Assembly (NCBI RefSeq): GCF_900105245.1
Contig: NZ_FNSZ01000001.1
Coordinates: forward strand, 6,136,001 to 6,200,000
DNA: 64,000 nucleotides
Direction of reading: 5' to 3'
DNA from: Streptomyces sp. 1222.5
Lineage (GTDB): Bacteria > Actinomycetota > Actinomycetes > Streptomycetales > Streptomycetaceae
Below are positions 52,329 to 61,714 of the stretch, piece after piece; position 1 is the stretch's first letter; the number at the start of each line of letters is the position of its first letter. The translations under genes were made by a program, and so were the position numbers. The notes below the pieces were generated by a model that saw only the letters and a program-made list of their open reading frames with translations, was not told the DNA's origin and searched no databases.

Positions 52329-55300
52329 ATGTCCTGGCTGTCGAGATTCAGCCTCGCGCAACGCGCCCTCGTCGGGCTCGTCTCGCTCATCGCGCTCGCC
52401 TTCGGGCTGATCGCGATACCCCAGATCAAGCAGCAGCTGCTGCCCACCATCGAGCTGCCCATGGTGTCGGTCATCGCGCCGTACCAGGGCGCCTCGCCCG
52501 ACGTGGTCGAGAAGCAGGTCGTCGAGCCCATCGAGGACAACCTGCAGGCCGTCGACGGCATCACCGGTGTCACCTCCACCGCGAGCGAGGGCAACGCCGT
52601 GATCATGGCGTCCTTCGACTACGGCAACGACACCGAGCGACTGGTCTCCGACGTCCAGCAGGCCGTCAACCGGGCCCGCAACCAGCTCCCGGACGACGTC
52701 GACCCGCAGGTCGTCTCCGGCTCCACGGACGACATGCCGACCGTGGTCCTCGCCGTCACCTCCGGCAAGGACCAGCAGGCCCTCGCCGACCAGATCGACA
52801 AGTCGGTCGTCCCGGTCCTGAAGAACATCGACGGAGTCGGCCGCGTCCAGGTCACCGGCGTCCACGACCAGCAGGTCACCGTCACCCCGGACGACGCGAA
52901 GATCGCCCGGGCCGGTCTCACCCCCGCCGCCCTCGGCCAGGCCCTCCAGGCGGGCGGCGCGACCGTCCCGGCGGGCTCCTTCGACGAGGACGGCGCCAAC
53001 CGCACCGTCCAGATCGGCGGCGGTTTCACCTCGCTGAAGCAGATCCGCGACCTGCGGATCGCCGGCGAGGGCGGCAAGAGCCCCGTCCGCCTCGGTGCCG
53101 TGGCGACCGTCGCCGAGAAGCCGGCCCCGGCCGACTCCCTCACCCGCACCGACGGCCGGCCCAGCCTCGCCGTCAACGTCACCATGGACCACGACGGCAG
53201 CGCGGTCGCCATCTCCGACGCCGTCCAGGACAAGCTGCCCGGCCTGCGGACGGACCTCGGCGCGGACGCGAAGCTCACGGTCGTCAGCGACCAGGGCCCG
53301 GCGGTGTCCAAGTCCATCAAGGGCCTGACCACGGAGGGCGCGCTCGGCCTGCTCTTCGCGGTCCTGATCATCCTGGTCTTCCTGGCCTCGGTCCGCTCCA
53401 CGCTGGTGACCGCGGTGTCCATTCCGCTGTCCGTCGTGCTCGCGCTGATCGTGCTGTGGACGCGCGGTCTGTCGCTGAACATGCTCACGCTCGGCGCGCT
53501 GACCATCGCCATCGGCCGGGTCGTCGACGACTCGATCGTGGTGCTGGAGAACATCAAGCGCCACCTCGGCTACGGCGAGGAGCGCAGGGAGGCGATCCTC
53601 ACCGCCGTGCGCGAGGTGGCCGGCGCGGTCACCTCCTCCACCCTCACCACGGTCGCCGTGTTCCTGCCGATCGGCCTGGTCGGCGGCATGGTGGGCGCCC
53701 TGTTCGGCTCGTTCAGCATCACGGTGACGGCGGCCCTGCTGGCCTCGCTGCTGGTCTCGCTGACGGTCGTCCCGGTCCTGTCGTTCTGGTTCCTGCGCGC
53801 ACCCAAGGGCACCCCCGAGGACGCGGCGGAGGCCCGCCGCCGGGCCGAGGAGAAGGAGGCGAACAGCCGCCTCCAGCGCGCCTACGTCCCCGTCCTGCGG
53901 TTCGCGACGCGCCGCCGCCTCACCAGCGTGCTGATAGCGCTCGTGGTCCTGGTTCTCACCTTCGGCATGGGCGGACTGCTGAAGACGAACTTCTTCGACC
54001 AGGGCGACCAGGAGGTCCTCACCGTCAAGCAGGAGCTGAGGCCCGGAACCAGCCTCGCGGCCACGGACCTCCAGGCCCGCAAGGTGGAGAAGCTGCTCGC
54101 CGCCACCGACGGCGTGAAGGACTACCAGGTCACCGTCGGCTCCTCCGGCTTCATGGCGGCCTTCGGCGGCGGCACGGACACCAACCAGGCGTCGTACCAG
54201 GTGATGCTGAAGGACTCGGCGTCCTACGACGACGTGCAGCGGCACCTCGAGGACGGCCTGAAGAAGCTCGACGGCATCGGCACGACCACCGTGTCCGCCG
54301 GTGACGGCTTCGGCAACCAGGACCTGAGCGTCGTGGTGAAGGCCGCCGACCCGGAGGCGCTGCGCACGGCCGCCGAGCAGGTACGCTCCACCGTCGCCGG
54401 GCTCGACCACGTCACCGACGTCACCAGCGACCTCGCGACGAGCGTCCCGCGGATCTCGGTCAAGGCCGACACCGAGGCCGCCGCCGCCGGGTTCGACGAC
54501 CAGAAGCTCGGCGCCGCGGTCGCGCAGGCCGTGCGCGGCACGACGGCGGCGAAGGCGGTCCTCGACGACACCGAGCGCGACGTCGTCGTGCGGTCGGCGA
54601 AGCCCGCGACCACCCTGGCCCAGCTGAAGAAGCTGCGCCTCGGTCCCGTGAGGCTCGGCGACATCGCCACCGTGAAGCTGGTGGACGGCCCGGTGTCGAT
54701 GACCCGCATCGACGGCCGGCGCGCCGCCACCGTCACGGCGAAGCCGACCGGTGACAACACGGGCGCGATCAGCACCAAGCTCCAGTCGAGGATCAAGGCC
54801 CTGAAGCTCCCCGCGGGCGCCACGGCCGAGATCGGCGGCGTCTCCTCCGACCAGGACGACGCGTTCAAGAACCTGGGCCTGGCCATGCTGGCGGCCATCG
54901 CGATCGTCTTCATGCTGCTGGTGGCGACGTTCCGCTCGCTGGTCCAGCCGCTGATCCTGCTGGTCTCGATCCCGTTCGCGGCGACCGGCGCGATCGGCCT
55001 GCTGATCGCCACCGGCACCCCGATGGGTGTCCCGGCGATGATCGGCATGCTGATGCTGATCGGCATCGTGGTGACCAACGCGATCGTGCTGATCGACCTG
55101 ATCAACCAGTACCGCGCGCAGGGTCACGGCGTCGTGGAGGCCGTGATCGAGGGCGGCCGGCACCGGCTCCGCCCGATCCTCATGACGGCCCTCGCGACGA
55201 TCTTCGCCCTGCTCCCGATGGCCCTGGGCGTCACCGGCGAGGGCGGCTTCATCGCCCAGCCGCTCGCGGTGGTCGTCATCGGCGGCCTGATCAGCTCCAC

Positions 55301-55445
55301 CCTGCTGACCCTGCTTCTCGTCCCGACGCTCTACGCGATGCTGGAGCTGCGCAAGGAGCGGCGCGCGAAGAAGCGGGCGGCGAAGAAGGGTCTCCCGTCC
55401 CCGGCCCCGGCCGCCTCGGACGAGCCGGAGCCCGCGGGGGTCTGA
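52329..55445 (+). CDS. RND family efflux transporter (AcrB/HAE1-type)
   Basis: A 1038-residue inner membrane transporter with the classic RND arrangement: one helix near the N-terminus, a large extracytoplasmic loop (about 35-330), six helices (335-535), a second large loop and six more helices (about 840-1030). Family motifs include GRVVDDSIVVLENI and the helix 10 IGIVVTNAIVLIDLI. It starts at ATG 52329 after GAGAGAA; an earlier in-frame start would add a non-hydrophobic leader. The product probably exports drugs or lipids; no membrane-fusion partner is encoded nearby. The kinase/regulator pair just upstream may control it. Confidence 0.92.
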   Translation: MSWLSRFSLAQRALVGLVSLIALAFGLIAIPQIKQQLLPTIELPMVSVIAPYQGASPDVVEKQVVEPIEDNLQAVDGITGVTSTASEGNAVIMASFDYGNDTERLVSDVQQAVNRARNQLPDDVDPQVVSGSTDDMPTVVLAVTSGKDQQALADQIDKSVVPVLKNIDGVGRVQVTGVHDQQVTVTPDDAKIARAGLTPAALGQALQAGGATVPAGSFDEDGANRTVQIGGGFTSLKQIRDLRIAGEGGKSPVRLGAVATVAEKPAPADSLTRTDGRPSLAVNVTMDHDGSAVAISDAVQDKLPGLRTDLGADAKLTVVSDQGPAVSKSIKGLTTEGALGLLFAVLIILVFLASVRSTLVTAVSIPLSVVLALIVLWTRGLSLNMLTLGALTIAIGRVVDDSIVVLENIKRHLGYGEERREAILTAVREVAGAVTSSTLTTVAVFLPIGLVGGMVGALFGSFSITVTAALLASLLVSLTVVPVLSFWFLRAPKGTPEDAAEARRRAEEKEANSRLQRAYVPVLRFATRRRLTSVLIALVVLVLTFGMGGLLKTNFFDQGDQEVLTVKQELRPGTSLAATDLQARKVEKLLAATDGVKDYQVTVGSSGFMAAFGGGTDTNQASYQVMLKDSASYDDVQRHLEDGLKKLDGIGTTTVSAGDGFGNQDLSVVVKAADPEALRTAAEQVRSTVAGLDHVTDVTSDLATSVPRISVKADTEAAAAGFDDQKLGAAVAQAVRGTTAAKAVLDDTERDVVVRSAKPATTLAQLKKLRLGPVRLGDIATVKLVDGPVSMTRIDGRRAATVTAKPTGDNTGAISTKLQSRIKALKLPAGATAEIGGVSSDQDDAFKNLGLAMLAAIAIVFMLLVATFRSLVQPLILLVSIPFAATGAIGLLIATGTPMGVPAMIGMLMLIGIVVTNAIVLIDLINQYRAQGHGVVEAVIEGGRHRLRPILMTALATIFALLPMALGVTGEGGFIAQPLAVVVIGGLISSTLLTLLLVPTLYAMLELRKERRAKKRAAKKGLPSPAPAASDEPEPAGV

Positions 55446-55530
55446 CACCCCGCACCGGCGTCCCCTCCCGCGCAGGACTTTCCTATCCTGTGATCCGGAA
55501 CTGCTCTTGCGGGGGAGGGGGAACGGGGCG

Positions 55531-57819
55531 GTGGCACTGCACGAGGGCGATCCCGGGTCGCTCGGTGGGTACCGGATCGTCGACCGGCTGGGAGCCGGTG
55601 GGATGGGTGTCGTCTACCGGGCGAGGGCCGGATCGGGCCGCGAGGTCGCCGTCAAGGTGGTCCACGCCCAGTACGCCGAGGACCCCGTCTTCCGGGCCCG
55701 TTTCCGCCAGGAGATCGCCGCCGTCCGCAAGGTGAGCGGCGCCTTCACCGCGCCGGTCGTGGACGCGGACCCGGAGGCGCCCCGGCCCTGGATGGCCACC
55801 CAGTACGTACCCGGACGCCCGCTCTCCGCCCGCGTCCGGGACGACGGACCACTGGCCGGCGCCGAACTGCGCCGGCTCGTCCTCGGCCTGGTGGAGGCCC
55901 TGCGCGACATCCACCGGGCCGGAGTGGTGCACCGCGACCTCAAGCCCGCCAACGTCCTGATGGCCGAGGACGGCCCCCGGGTCATCGACTTCGGCATCTC
56001 GCGCGCGGCGGAGAACCAGGCGCTGACCGAGACCGGGCACATGATGGGCACCCCGCCGTTCATGTCCCCCGAGCAGCTCGCGGACGCCCGTTCGGTGGGT
56101 CCCGCGTCCGACGTGTTCTCGCTCGCCGCGCTGGTGGTGTTCGCGGCGACCGGACGCGGCCCCTTCGACGCGGACAGCCCCTATCTGACGGCGTACCGGG
56201 TGATGAGCGAGGAGCCCGACCTGACGGGGGTCGCCGAGCCGCTGCGCGCGGTCCTGTCCCGCTGCCTGGTCAAGCGGGGCGCCGCCCGGCCCGGACTCGA
56301 CACCCTGGCCGCCGAGTTCGCCGCCGCCCTGCCCGAGCCGGCCGCCGCGGAGCCGCCCACCGTCCCGCACCGCCGGGCGGATCCGGAGCCGACCCGGCCT
56401 CCGGCGGCGGATCCGGCCGCCTCCGTCCCGTACCGGGCCCCGGCCGTCGCGGACCCGGACGCCGTGCCGCCCGAGGCGGCGGCCGACGCCCCCGCACGCC
56501 GCGGGCGCGGCCTGCGGGTGCCGCTCGCCGTCGGGGTGGCGGGCGTCCTGCTCGCCGCCCTCACGGCCTATCTGATCGGGCCGTTCCAGAGCGGGGCGAG
56601 GCCCGGGGCCGGCCCTTCGCCCGGTGCCACGGCCACCCGCTGGGGTGCCCTCCCGGACGGCTGGCGGCCCTGGCGGACGACGGTGTACGCGGTCGCCGCC
56701 CACGGCGTGAAGCGTTCCTCGGGGCCGGCGGACGGCCCCGGCCACGGCGGGCAGCCGTCCTGCGCGCTGAGCGGGGGAGCGGTCTACTGCGGGGGCAGCG
56801 GCACCCTGCCGATCCGCGTCGACGCGGTCACCGGCCGCACGGTCTGGCGGGCCGGCACCCAGCCGCCGGGGATCGGTCTCGACCACTACGACAGCGGGGT
56901 CGTCGGGGTGCACGAGGGCGTCGTGCTCGTCCGCGAGAGCGTCCTGAACGCGGCGGGCAACGACACCACGGCCACCGTCGCCGCGTTCGCCGCCGCCGAC
57001 GGACGGCGGTTGTGGTCCCGTCCGACGCGCGACGGGAACGCGTCGGCGGTGCTCGTCGGCGGCCTCGTCCTCGTCCCGGACGGCCCGACCGTGACGGCCC
57101 GTTCCCCGCGCGACGGCTCCGCGCGCTGGTCGATGCCGGTGCCGGCCGGACACCACTGCGACTTCCTCGGCGCGGGCGGCGGCTTGTACGCGGACTGCAC
57201 CGGCTACCACACCCCGTCCGGCGCCCAGCGGCGGCTGATCGCCGTCGATCCCGCCGACGGCTCCGCGCGACGGCTCCCGGCCGCGCCGCCGGTGACCGCG
57301 GACTACGCGGGAACCCTGGACGGACGGCTGGTCTACGCGGCACGGCGGTCCGTCGACCCGACGGTGCAGGACAACCCGTACACCCGGGTCGAGATGATCG
57401 ATCCCCGCACCGGGGCCCGCGGGAGCCGCGCGCTGGGCGACGAGTACCGGGGGCGGGCGGCGATGGCGCACGGGGTGCTGTGTTTCGCCGCCTCGGACGG
57501 GCGGACGACCGCCGTCTCGCCCGTGACCGGCCGACAGGTGTGGCGCACCGCGACGACCCTCGAACAGCCGGCCGCGCCCGTCGCGGACGGGCGCAGCAGC
57601 GTGTTCCTGGCCAGCGCGAGCGGCCGGGTCGCGGCCCTCGACGCCCGCACGGGACACAGGCTGTGGGAGTCCTATCCGCGGGCCGGCACCGTGGTCAGCG
57701 GCGACTACCACTCGCCGGAACTGCTCGTGAACGGCGGCGCCCTGGTGGTGACGACCCCCGACGGCACACTCTTCACGCTGGATCCGGCCCGCCCCGGACG
57801 GAAACCGGCGTCGGCGTGA
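55531..57819 (+). CDS. Membrane Ser/Thr protein kinase with an extracellular PQQ-type beta-propeller
   Basis: A 762-residue protein. The kinase domain (about 8-270) has GAGGMGVVYRA, AVKVVH, HRDLKPANVLM, DFGIS and SPEQL. A proline/alanine-rich linker leads to one transmembrane helix (about 335-355, PLAVGVAGVLLAALTAYLIG). The outer domain of about 400 residues has pyrrolo-quinoline quinone type repeats (VDAVTGRTVWRAGT, LDARTGHRLWESYP), probably sensing a ligand or cell-wall state. The GTG at 55531 is chosen because GGGGGAGGGGG lies upstream and the kinase fold begins shortly after. It converges on nadA. Confidence 0.92.
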   Translation: MALHEGDPGSLGGYRIVDRLGAGGMGVVYRARAGSGREVAVKVVHAQYAEDPVFRARFRQEIAAVRKVSGAFTAPVVDADPEAPRPWMATQYVPGRPLSARVRDDGPLAGAELRRLVLGLVEALRDIHRAGVVHRDLKPANVLMAEDGPRVIDFGISRAAENQALTETGHMMGTPPFMSPEQLADARSVGPASDVFSLAALVVFAATGRGPFDADSPYLTAYRVMSEEPDLTGVAEPLRAVLSRCLVKRGAARPGLDTLAAEFAAALPEPAAAEPPTVPHRRADPEPTRPPAADPAASVPYRAPAVADPDAVPPEAAADAPARRGRGLRVPLAVGVAGVLLAALTAYLIGPFQSGARPGAGPSPGATATRWGALPDGWRPWRTTVYAVAAHGVKRSSGPADGPGHGGQPSCALSGGAVYCGGSGTLPIRVDAVTGRTVWRAGTQPPGIGLDHYDSGVVGVHEGVVLVRESVLNAAGNDTTATVAAFAAADGRRLWSRPTRDGNASAVLVGGLVLVPDGPTVTARSPRDGSARWSMPVPAGHHCDFLGAGGGLYADCTGYHTPSGAQRRLIAVDPADGSARRLPAAPPVTADYAGTLDGRLVYAARRSVDPTVQDNPYTRVEMIDPRTGARGSRALGDEYRGRAAMAHGVLCFAASDGRTTAVSPVTGRQVWRTATTLEQPAAPVADGRSSVFLASASGRVAALDARTGHRLWESYPRAGTVVSGDYHSPELLVNGGALVVTTPDGTLFTLDPARPGRKPASA

Positions 57820-57858
57820 CCTCGCACGCCGACGCCGGGCCCCGCCGGACGGGTACGG

Positions 57859-59043
57859 CTACGGAAGCGCGAGCATCCGCTCCAGGGCCAGCTTCGCGAA
57901 CGCCTCGGTCTCCTTGTCGACCTCGATGCGGTTGACGAGGTTGCCCTCGGCCAGGGACTCCAGGGTCCAGACCAGGTGCGGCAGGTCGATGCGGTTCATC
58001 GTCGAGCAGAAGCAGACCGTCTTGTCGAGGAAGACGATCTCCTTGCCCTCGGGAGCGAAACGGTTCGCCAGCCGGCGGACCAGGTTCAGCTCGGTGCCGA
58101 TGGCCCACTTGGAACCGGCCGGGGCCGCCTCCAGGGCCTTGATGATGTACTCGGTGGAGCCGACGTAGTCCGCGGCGGCGACGACCTCGTGCTTGCACTC
58201 GGGGTGGACGAGGACGTTCACACCCGGGATGCGCTCGCGGACGTCGTTCACCGAGTCCAGGCTGAAGCGGCCGTGGACCGAGCAGTGGCCGCGCCAGAGG
58301 ATCATCTTCGCGGCCCGCAGCTCCTCGGCGGTCAGGCCGCCGTTCGGCTTGTGCGGGTTGTAGACGACGCAGTCGTCCAGGGACATCCCCATGTCCCGCA
58401 CGGCGGTGTTGCGGCCGAGGTGCTGGTCGGGCAGGAACAGCACCTTCTCGCCCTGCTCGAACGCCCAGTCCAGAGCGCGCTTGGCGTTCGACGACGTGCA
58501 GATCGTGCCGCCGTGCTTGCCGGTGAAGGCCTTGATGTCGGCCGAGGAGTTCATGTACGAGACCGGCACCACCTGCTCGGCGACGCCCGCCTCGGTGAGC
58601 ACGTCCCAGCACTCGGCGACCTGCTCGGCCGTCGCCATGTCGGCCATGGAGCAGCCGGCGGCGAGGTCGGGGAGGACCACCTTCTGGTCGTCGGACGTCA
58701 GGATGTCCGCCGACTCGGCCATGAAGTGCACACCGCAGAAGACGATGTACTCGGCCTCCGGGCGCGCGGCCGCGTCGCGGGCCAGCTTGAAGGAGTCGCC
58801 CGTGACGTCGGCGAACTGGATGACCTCGTCGCGCTGGTAGTGGTGGCCGAGCACGAAGACCTTGTCGCCGAGCTTCTCCTTCGCCGCGCGGGCGCGCTCG
58901 ACCAGGTCGGGGTCGGACGGCGACGGCAGGTCACCGGGGCACTCGACGCCCCGCTCGCTCTTCGGGTCGGCCTCACGGCCGAGCAGCAGCAGGGCGAGCG
59001 GAGTCGGCTGAACGTCGAGTTCCGGGGTCTGGGCGGTGGTCAC
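57859..59043 (-). CDS. nadA: Quinolinate synthase
   Basis: Condenses iminoaspartate with dihydroxyacetone phosphate to quinolinate in NAD synthesis, using a [4Fe-4S] cluster. The 394-residue protein shows its cysteine ligands in the FCGVHFM region, in GHCSVHG and in KTVCFCSTMN, plus FVLGHHYQRDEVIQFAD near the N-terminus. The GTG at 59043 is preferred because AAAGGG lies about 8 nt upstream and the family starts TTAQTPEL; a GTG 9 nt earlier is possible. nadB and nadC are not in the window. Confidence 0.95.
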   Translation of the reverse strand: MTTAQTPELDVQPTPLALLLLGREADPKSERGVECPGDLPSPSDPDLVERARAAKEKLGDKVFVLGHHYQRDEVIQFADVTGDSFKLARDAAARPEAEYIVFCGVHFMAESADILTSDDQKVVLPDLAAGCSMADMATAEQVAECWDVLTEAGVAEQVVPVSYMNSSADIKAFTGKHGGTICTSSNAKRALDWAFEQGEKVLFLPDQHLGRNTAVRDMGMSLDDCVVYNPHKPNGGLTAEELRAAKMILWRGHCSVHGRFSLDSVNDVRERIPGVNVLVHPECKHEVVAAADYVGSTEYIIKALEAAPAGSKWAIGTELNLVRRLANRFAPEGKEIVFLDKTVCFCSTMNRIDLPHLVWTLESLAEGNLVNRIEVDKETEAFAKLALERMLALP

Positions 59044-59074
59044 GACACGCACCCTTTCTACTTTTCGTCTAACT

Positions 59075-59139
59075 GACGCTATCTATCATAACCGCTTCAC
59101 GTCACTTTGACGACGGCGATAGCGTCTATGTGACGTGAA
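59075..59139 (-). promoter_or_regulatory. nadA promoter with two interleaved inverted repeats
   Basis: A TATGAT -10 box lies on the minus strand (59085-59090), with transcription expected about 35 nt before nadA. Two perfect inverted repeats interleave around it: GACGCTATC (59075-59083) with GATAGCGTC (59118-59126), and TTCACGTCAC (59096-59105) with GTGACGTGAA (59130-59139). They flank the -10 and spacer, as operator arms would. No known NAD regulator site was recognised. The rest of 59044-59308 is unremarkable. Confidence 0.55.
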
Positions 59140-59308
59140 TCCCGCCCGGCGCCCTCCACGGGTCGCTGTGCGTGCCCGCGCCCGTGTGCGAGCATGAAGA
59201 CGGAAACAGAAAACGCGACCACGCGAATGCCCGGCCCGGAATGAATCCGCGGAAGCGCCGGTTGCACTCGTCGGCAAGCAGTCTCCGTACAACCCGGGAG
59301 AGATGTAG

Positions 59309-59665
59309 ATGTCCGTATCGGACGAGACCACCACCGTCACCGACGGCATCATCCTGACCGACGCCGCCGCGGCCAAGGTCAAGGCCCTGCTCGACCAGGA
59401 AGGCCGTGACGACCTCGCCCTGCGCGTCGCCGTCCAGCCCGGCGGCTGCTCCGGCCTGCGCTACCAGCTCTTCTTCGACGAGCGCTCGCTCGACGGCGAC
59501 GTGGAGAAGGACTTCGGCGGGGTCAAGGTCGTCACCGACCGCATGAGCGCTCCGTACCTGGGCGGCGCCACCGTCGACTTCGTGGACACGATCGAGAAGC
59601 AGGGCTTCACGATCGACAACCCGAACGCGACCGGCTCCTGCGCCTGCGGCGACTCCTTCAGCTGA
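59309..59665 (+). CDS. HesB/IscA/ErpA-type iron-sulfur carrier
   Basis: A 118-residue A-type iron-sulfur carrier. The three conserved cysteines are in GGCSGLRYQLFFDE and GSCACGDSF (C-x-C). It would deliver clusters to apo-proteins such as the nadA product next door and LipA. GGGAGAG lies 6 nt before the ATG. It is transcribed alone, away from nadA, and ends in a strong hairpin. Confidence 0.93.
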   Translation: MSVSDETTTVTDGIILTDAAAAKVKALLDQEGRDDLALRVAVQPGGCSGLRYQLFFDERSLDGDVEKDFGGVKVVTDRMSAPYLGGATVDFVDTIEKQGFTIDNPNATGSCACGDSFS

Positions 59666-59694
59666 GCCGCCCGGCCTGCCCACGGCCCGACGGA

Positions 59695-59730
59695 GAAGGC
59701 GGCGGTCCCCTGTGCGGGGCCGCCGCCTTC
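59695..59730. terminator. Hairpin between the IscA-type gene and the membrane-anchored protein gene
   Basis: An 11-bp GAAGGCGGCGG/CCGCCGCCTTC stem extends through a one-base bulge into CCCC/GGGG, with a short loop, between convergent genes. Confidence 0.82.
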
Positions 59731-59760
59731 GTCTGCGGTGCGAGTGCCGTGCGCCTCCGT

Positions 59761-61275
59761 TCAGCCGGTCTGCGGCCGCAGCGCCCCCGGCTTCGTCCTC
59801 GCGATCCGCCCGCCGTCGGTACCGACCACGGTCCGCCCGTCCAGCGGCGCGTCCAGCCGTACGGTCTTCACGTACTCCTTGGCGATCAGCACGCACACCT
59901 TGTCCGGCCAGGGCTTCTCGGTCACCGAGACCGTCACCCGGCCGCCCTTCTCCCGCGCCGAGGCCGTGTAGTCGGCGCACACCCCGCCGAAGAAGCTCAC
60001 GGTCAGCTCCCGGCCGTCGCCCGTGTAGCCGGTCACCTTCACCTCCCGGGTGCCGCCCGGCGCCGCGGACGGTCCCGCGGCCGGGGCCGACCGGCTCGAC
60101 CGCAGGTACTTCGGATCGACCGCCGGGTACGTCACGGTGAACGGCTCCGGGGCCGCCGCCCCCCGCACCTCGAACAGCCAGGACGGCACCAGCGCCTGCC
60201 GCCCGCCCACCGAGTGGGCGGCCAGCCCGAACACCGCCTTCTCGACCGTGGCCGTGCCCGCCGCCCGTTTGGGCGCCCCGGTGGCCGCGCCGCACGGCTG
60301 CTCCAGCCGGTCCTTCGCCGGCACCGGGGTCGCGCACCCGCCGATCCCCATGCGGTGACCGGTCTTCGCCGCCCCGTTCATCAGCTCCAGCGTCCTGCGC
60401 GCGTCCAGGACGGGGTACGTGTCGCCCTTCACCGGCGTGCCCAGCAGCCCGTGGCCGCCGACCACCTCACCCTTGCGGGCGACGGTCAGGCCGGTCGTCC
60501 AGCCGTACGTGGGCAGCCCGCCGACCACCGGGTCCGCGTCGACCACCCGCTGGGTGCCCAGCACCCGGCTCGCGTCGATCTTCGCGCCGTCCAGGCCGGC
60601 CGCCTTCAGCACCGGGGCCGCGGCCTTCTCGGCGGCCGCCTCGCTCGACGGGCCGCCGGTGGGGCCCACCGGGTCGTGCGCGCACAGGGGCCCCTTCTTG
60701 CAGTCGTCGGTGCCCGGCGCGTACCGGCTGTAGGTCCAGCTGCCGGGCGCGTCCCGGTCCACCCGGAGGCTCGGCCCCGAACCGTCCTTGCCGCCGACCC
60801 GCCAGGTCCGCCCCTCGTCCACCGGAGCCGCGTCGATGCCCAGCGCCCGCGCCAGACGGGCCACGGCCTCCTTGCCGACCCGGCCCCGCGGCGCGTACAC
60901 GGGCGCCGCGTCCGGCCCGTCCGGCAGCTCGCCCCGGACGGTGTAGGTCGTCCCGTTCGGGTCCGGCTCGCCGGGCGCGATGCCGTTCGTGCCCGAGGAG
61001 GAGCCGTCCAGGGCCAGCGGCGGGGGAGTGCCACCGCCACCGGAAGCGCCCGCGTGCGTTCGGCCGTCCGGGCCGCCGTGCGCGGCGAGGTACGCGCCGC
61101 CCCCGCCGGCCAGTAGGACCGCCGCGGCGACGGAGGCCACGACGACGGGTGTGCGGCGCCGTGCGGACCGCTCGCCCGCCCGGTCGTCGCCGACCCGCGG
61201 CTCCTCGGCCGCACGTTCCCCGGACACCTCCGGCTCCTGCGCCTCGCCGGAGTTCTCAGGCCGCTCCGTGTTCAC
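59761..61275 (-). CDS. Membrane-anchored extracytoplasmic protein of unknown function
   Basis: A 504-residue protein. A cytoplasmic acidic N-terminus of about 42 residues is followed by one transmembrane helix (about 43-65, TPVVVASVAAAVLLAGGGGAYL) and a long outer domain rich in glycine and alanine. The outer domain has pairs of cysteines (DDCKKGPLC and GGCATP with EQPC) that could form disulfides. I do not recognise the family; its topology suggests an envelope role. The GTG start is supported by GAGGAG upstream. Confidence 0.78.
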   Translation of the reverse strand: MNTERPENSGEAQEPEVSGERAAEEPRVGDDRAGERSARRRTPVVVASVAAAVLLAGGGGAYLAAHGGPDGRTHAGASGGGGTPPPLALDGSSSGTNGIAPGEPDPNGTTYTVRGELPDGPDAAPVYAPRGRVGKEAVARLARALGIDAAPVDEGRTWRVGGKDGSGPSLRVDRDAPGSWTYSRYAPGTDDCKKGPLCAHDPVGPTGGPSSEAAAEKAAAPVLKAAGLDGAKIDASRVLGTQRVVDADPVVGGLPTYGWTTGLTVARKGEVVGGHGLLGTPVKGDTYPVLDARRTLELMNGAAKTGHRMGIGGCATPVPAKDRLEQPCGAATGAPKRAAGTATVEKAVFGLAAHSVGGRQALVPSWLFEVRGAAAPEPFTVTYPAVDPKYLRSSRSAPAAGPSAAPGGTREVKVTGYTGDGRELTVSFFGGVCADYTASAREKGGRVTVSVTEKPWPDKVCVLIAKEYVKTVRLDAPLDGRTVVGTDGGRIARTKPGALRPQTG

Positions 61276-61375
61276 CGCATCGCTCCTCGCGTCGTGTCCC
61301 GCATCCCCTGCGCGGGGGACGCCGATGGGACGCGGGAGAGGAGCGCGCGGTTCCCGCGCGAATGCGCCCCGCGGG

Positions 61376-61585
61376 TCAGTCGCCGTAGTCGGACATCGCG
61401 TCCAGCAGTCGTGCGGACCGGGCCGGCACGCTCACCCCGTGGATGAGAGAAGGGGGTACCGGCCGTGACGTGCCGTGCTCGGGAACCACCCAGTGCGGAG
61501 CCATCCGGGCACAGTCGCCGCGCAGTGCGGCGAGGTCGCCCTCGAGGTCGGCCGGGGGGGTGAAGTTGACCCTGGGGTTCGTCAT
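61376..61585 (-). CDS. Small conserved hypothetical protein (69 aa)
   Basis: A short protein (MTNPRVNFTPPADLEGDLAAL) with HWVVPEHGTSRPVPPSLIHG, matching small conserved Streptomyces proteins from memory. It lacks membrane segments. The ATG at 61585 has no Shine-Dalgarno; TACGGT lies 6 nt upstream, so it is probably leaderless. It is divergent from the sugar kinase gene. Confidence 0.72.
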   Translation of the reverse strand: MTNPRVNFTPPADLEGDLAALRGDCARMAPHWVVPEHGTSRPVPPSLIHGVSVPARSARLLDAMSDYGD

Positions 61586-61591
61586 GACGGC

Positions 61592-61597
61592 ACCGTA
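61592..61597 (-). promoter_or_regulatory. -10 box of the 69-aa gene, leaderless type
   Basis: TACGGT on the minus strand, 6 nt before ATG 61585. Confidence 0.45.
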
Positions 61598-61714
61598 GGC
61601 ATGTTCCGGGTCGCGAAGAAAGATCTACTATCGGGTAGTTTTGTCAGCTTCAGTGGCGCCCCACCAACAGGTAGCGTGAACTGTCAACCCACCCTCCCGC
61701 AGGAGAATGCCGAC

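Noticed and set aside
52080-55448. A 1122-codon minus-strand frame opposite the RND transporter
   Set aside because: Composition is an artefact of the antisense of a high-GC gene; the plus-strand transporter has all family motifs.
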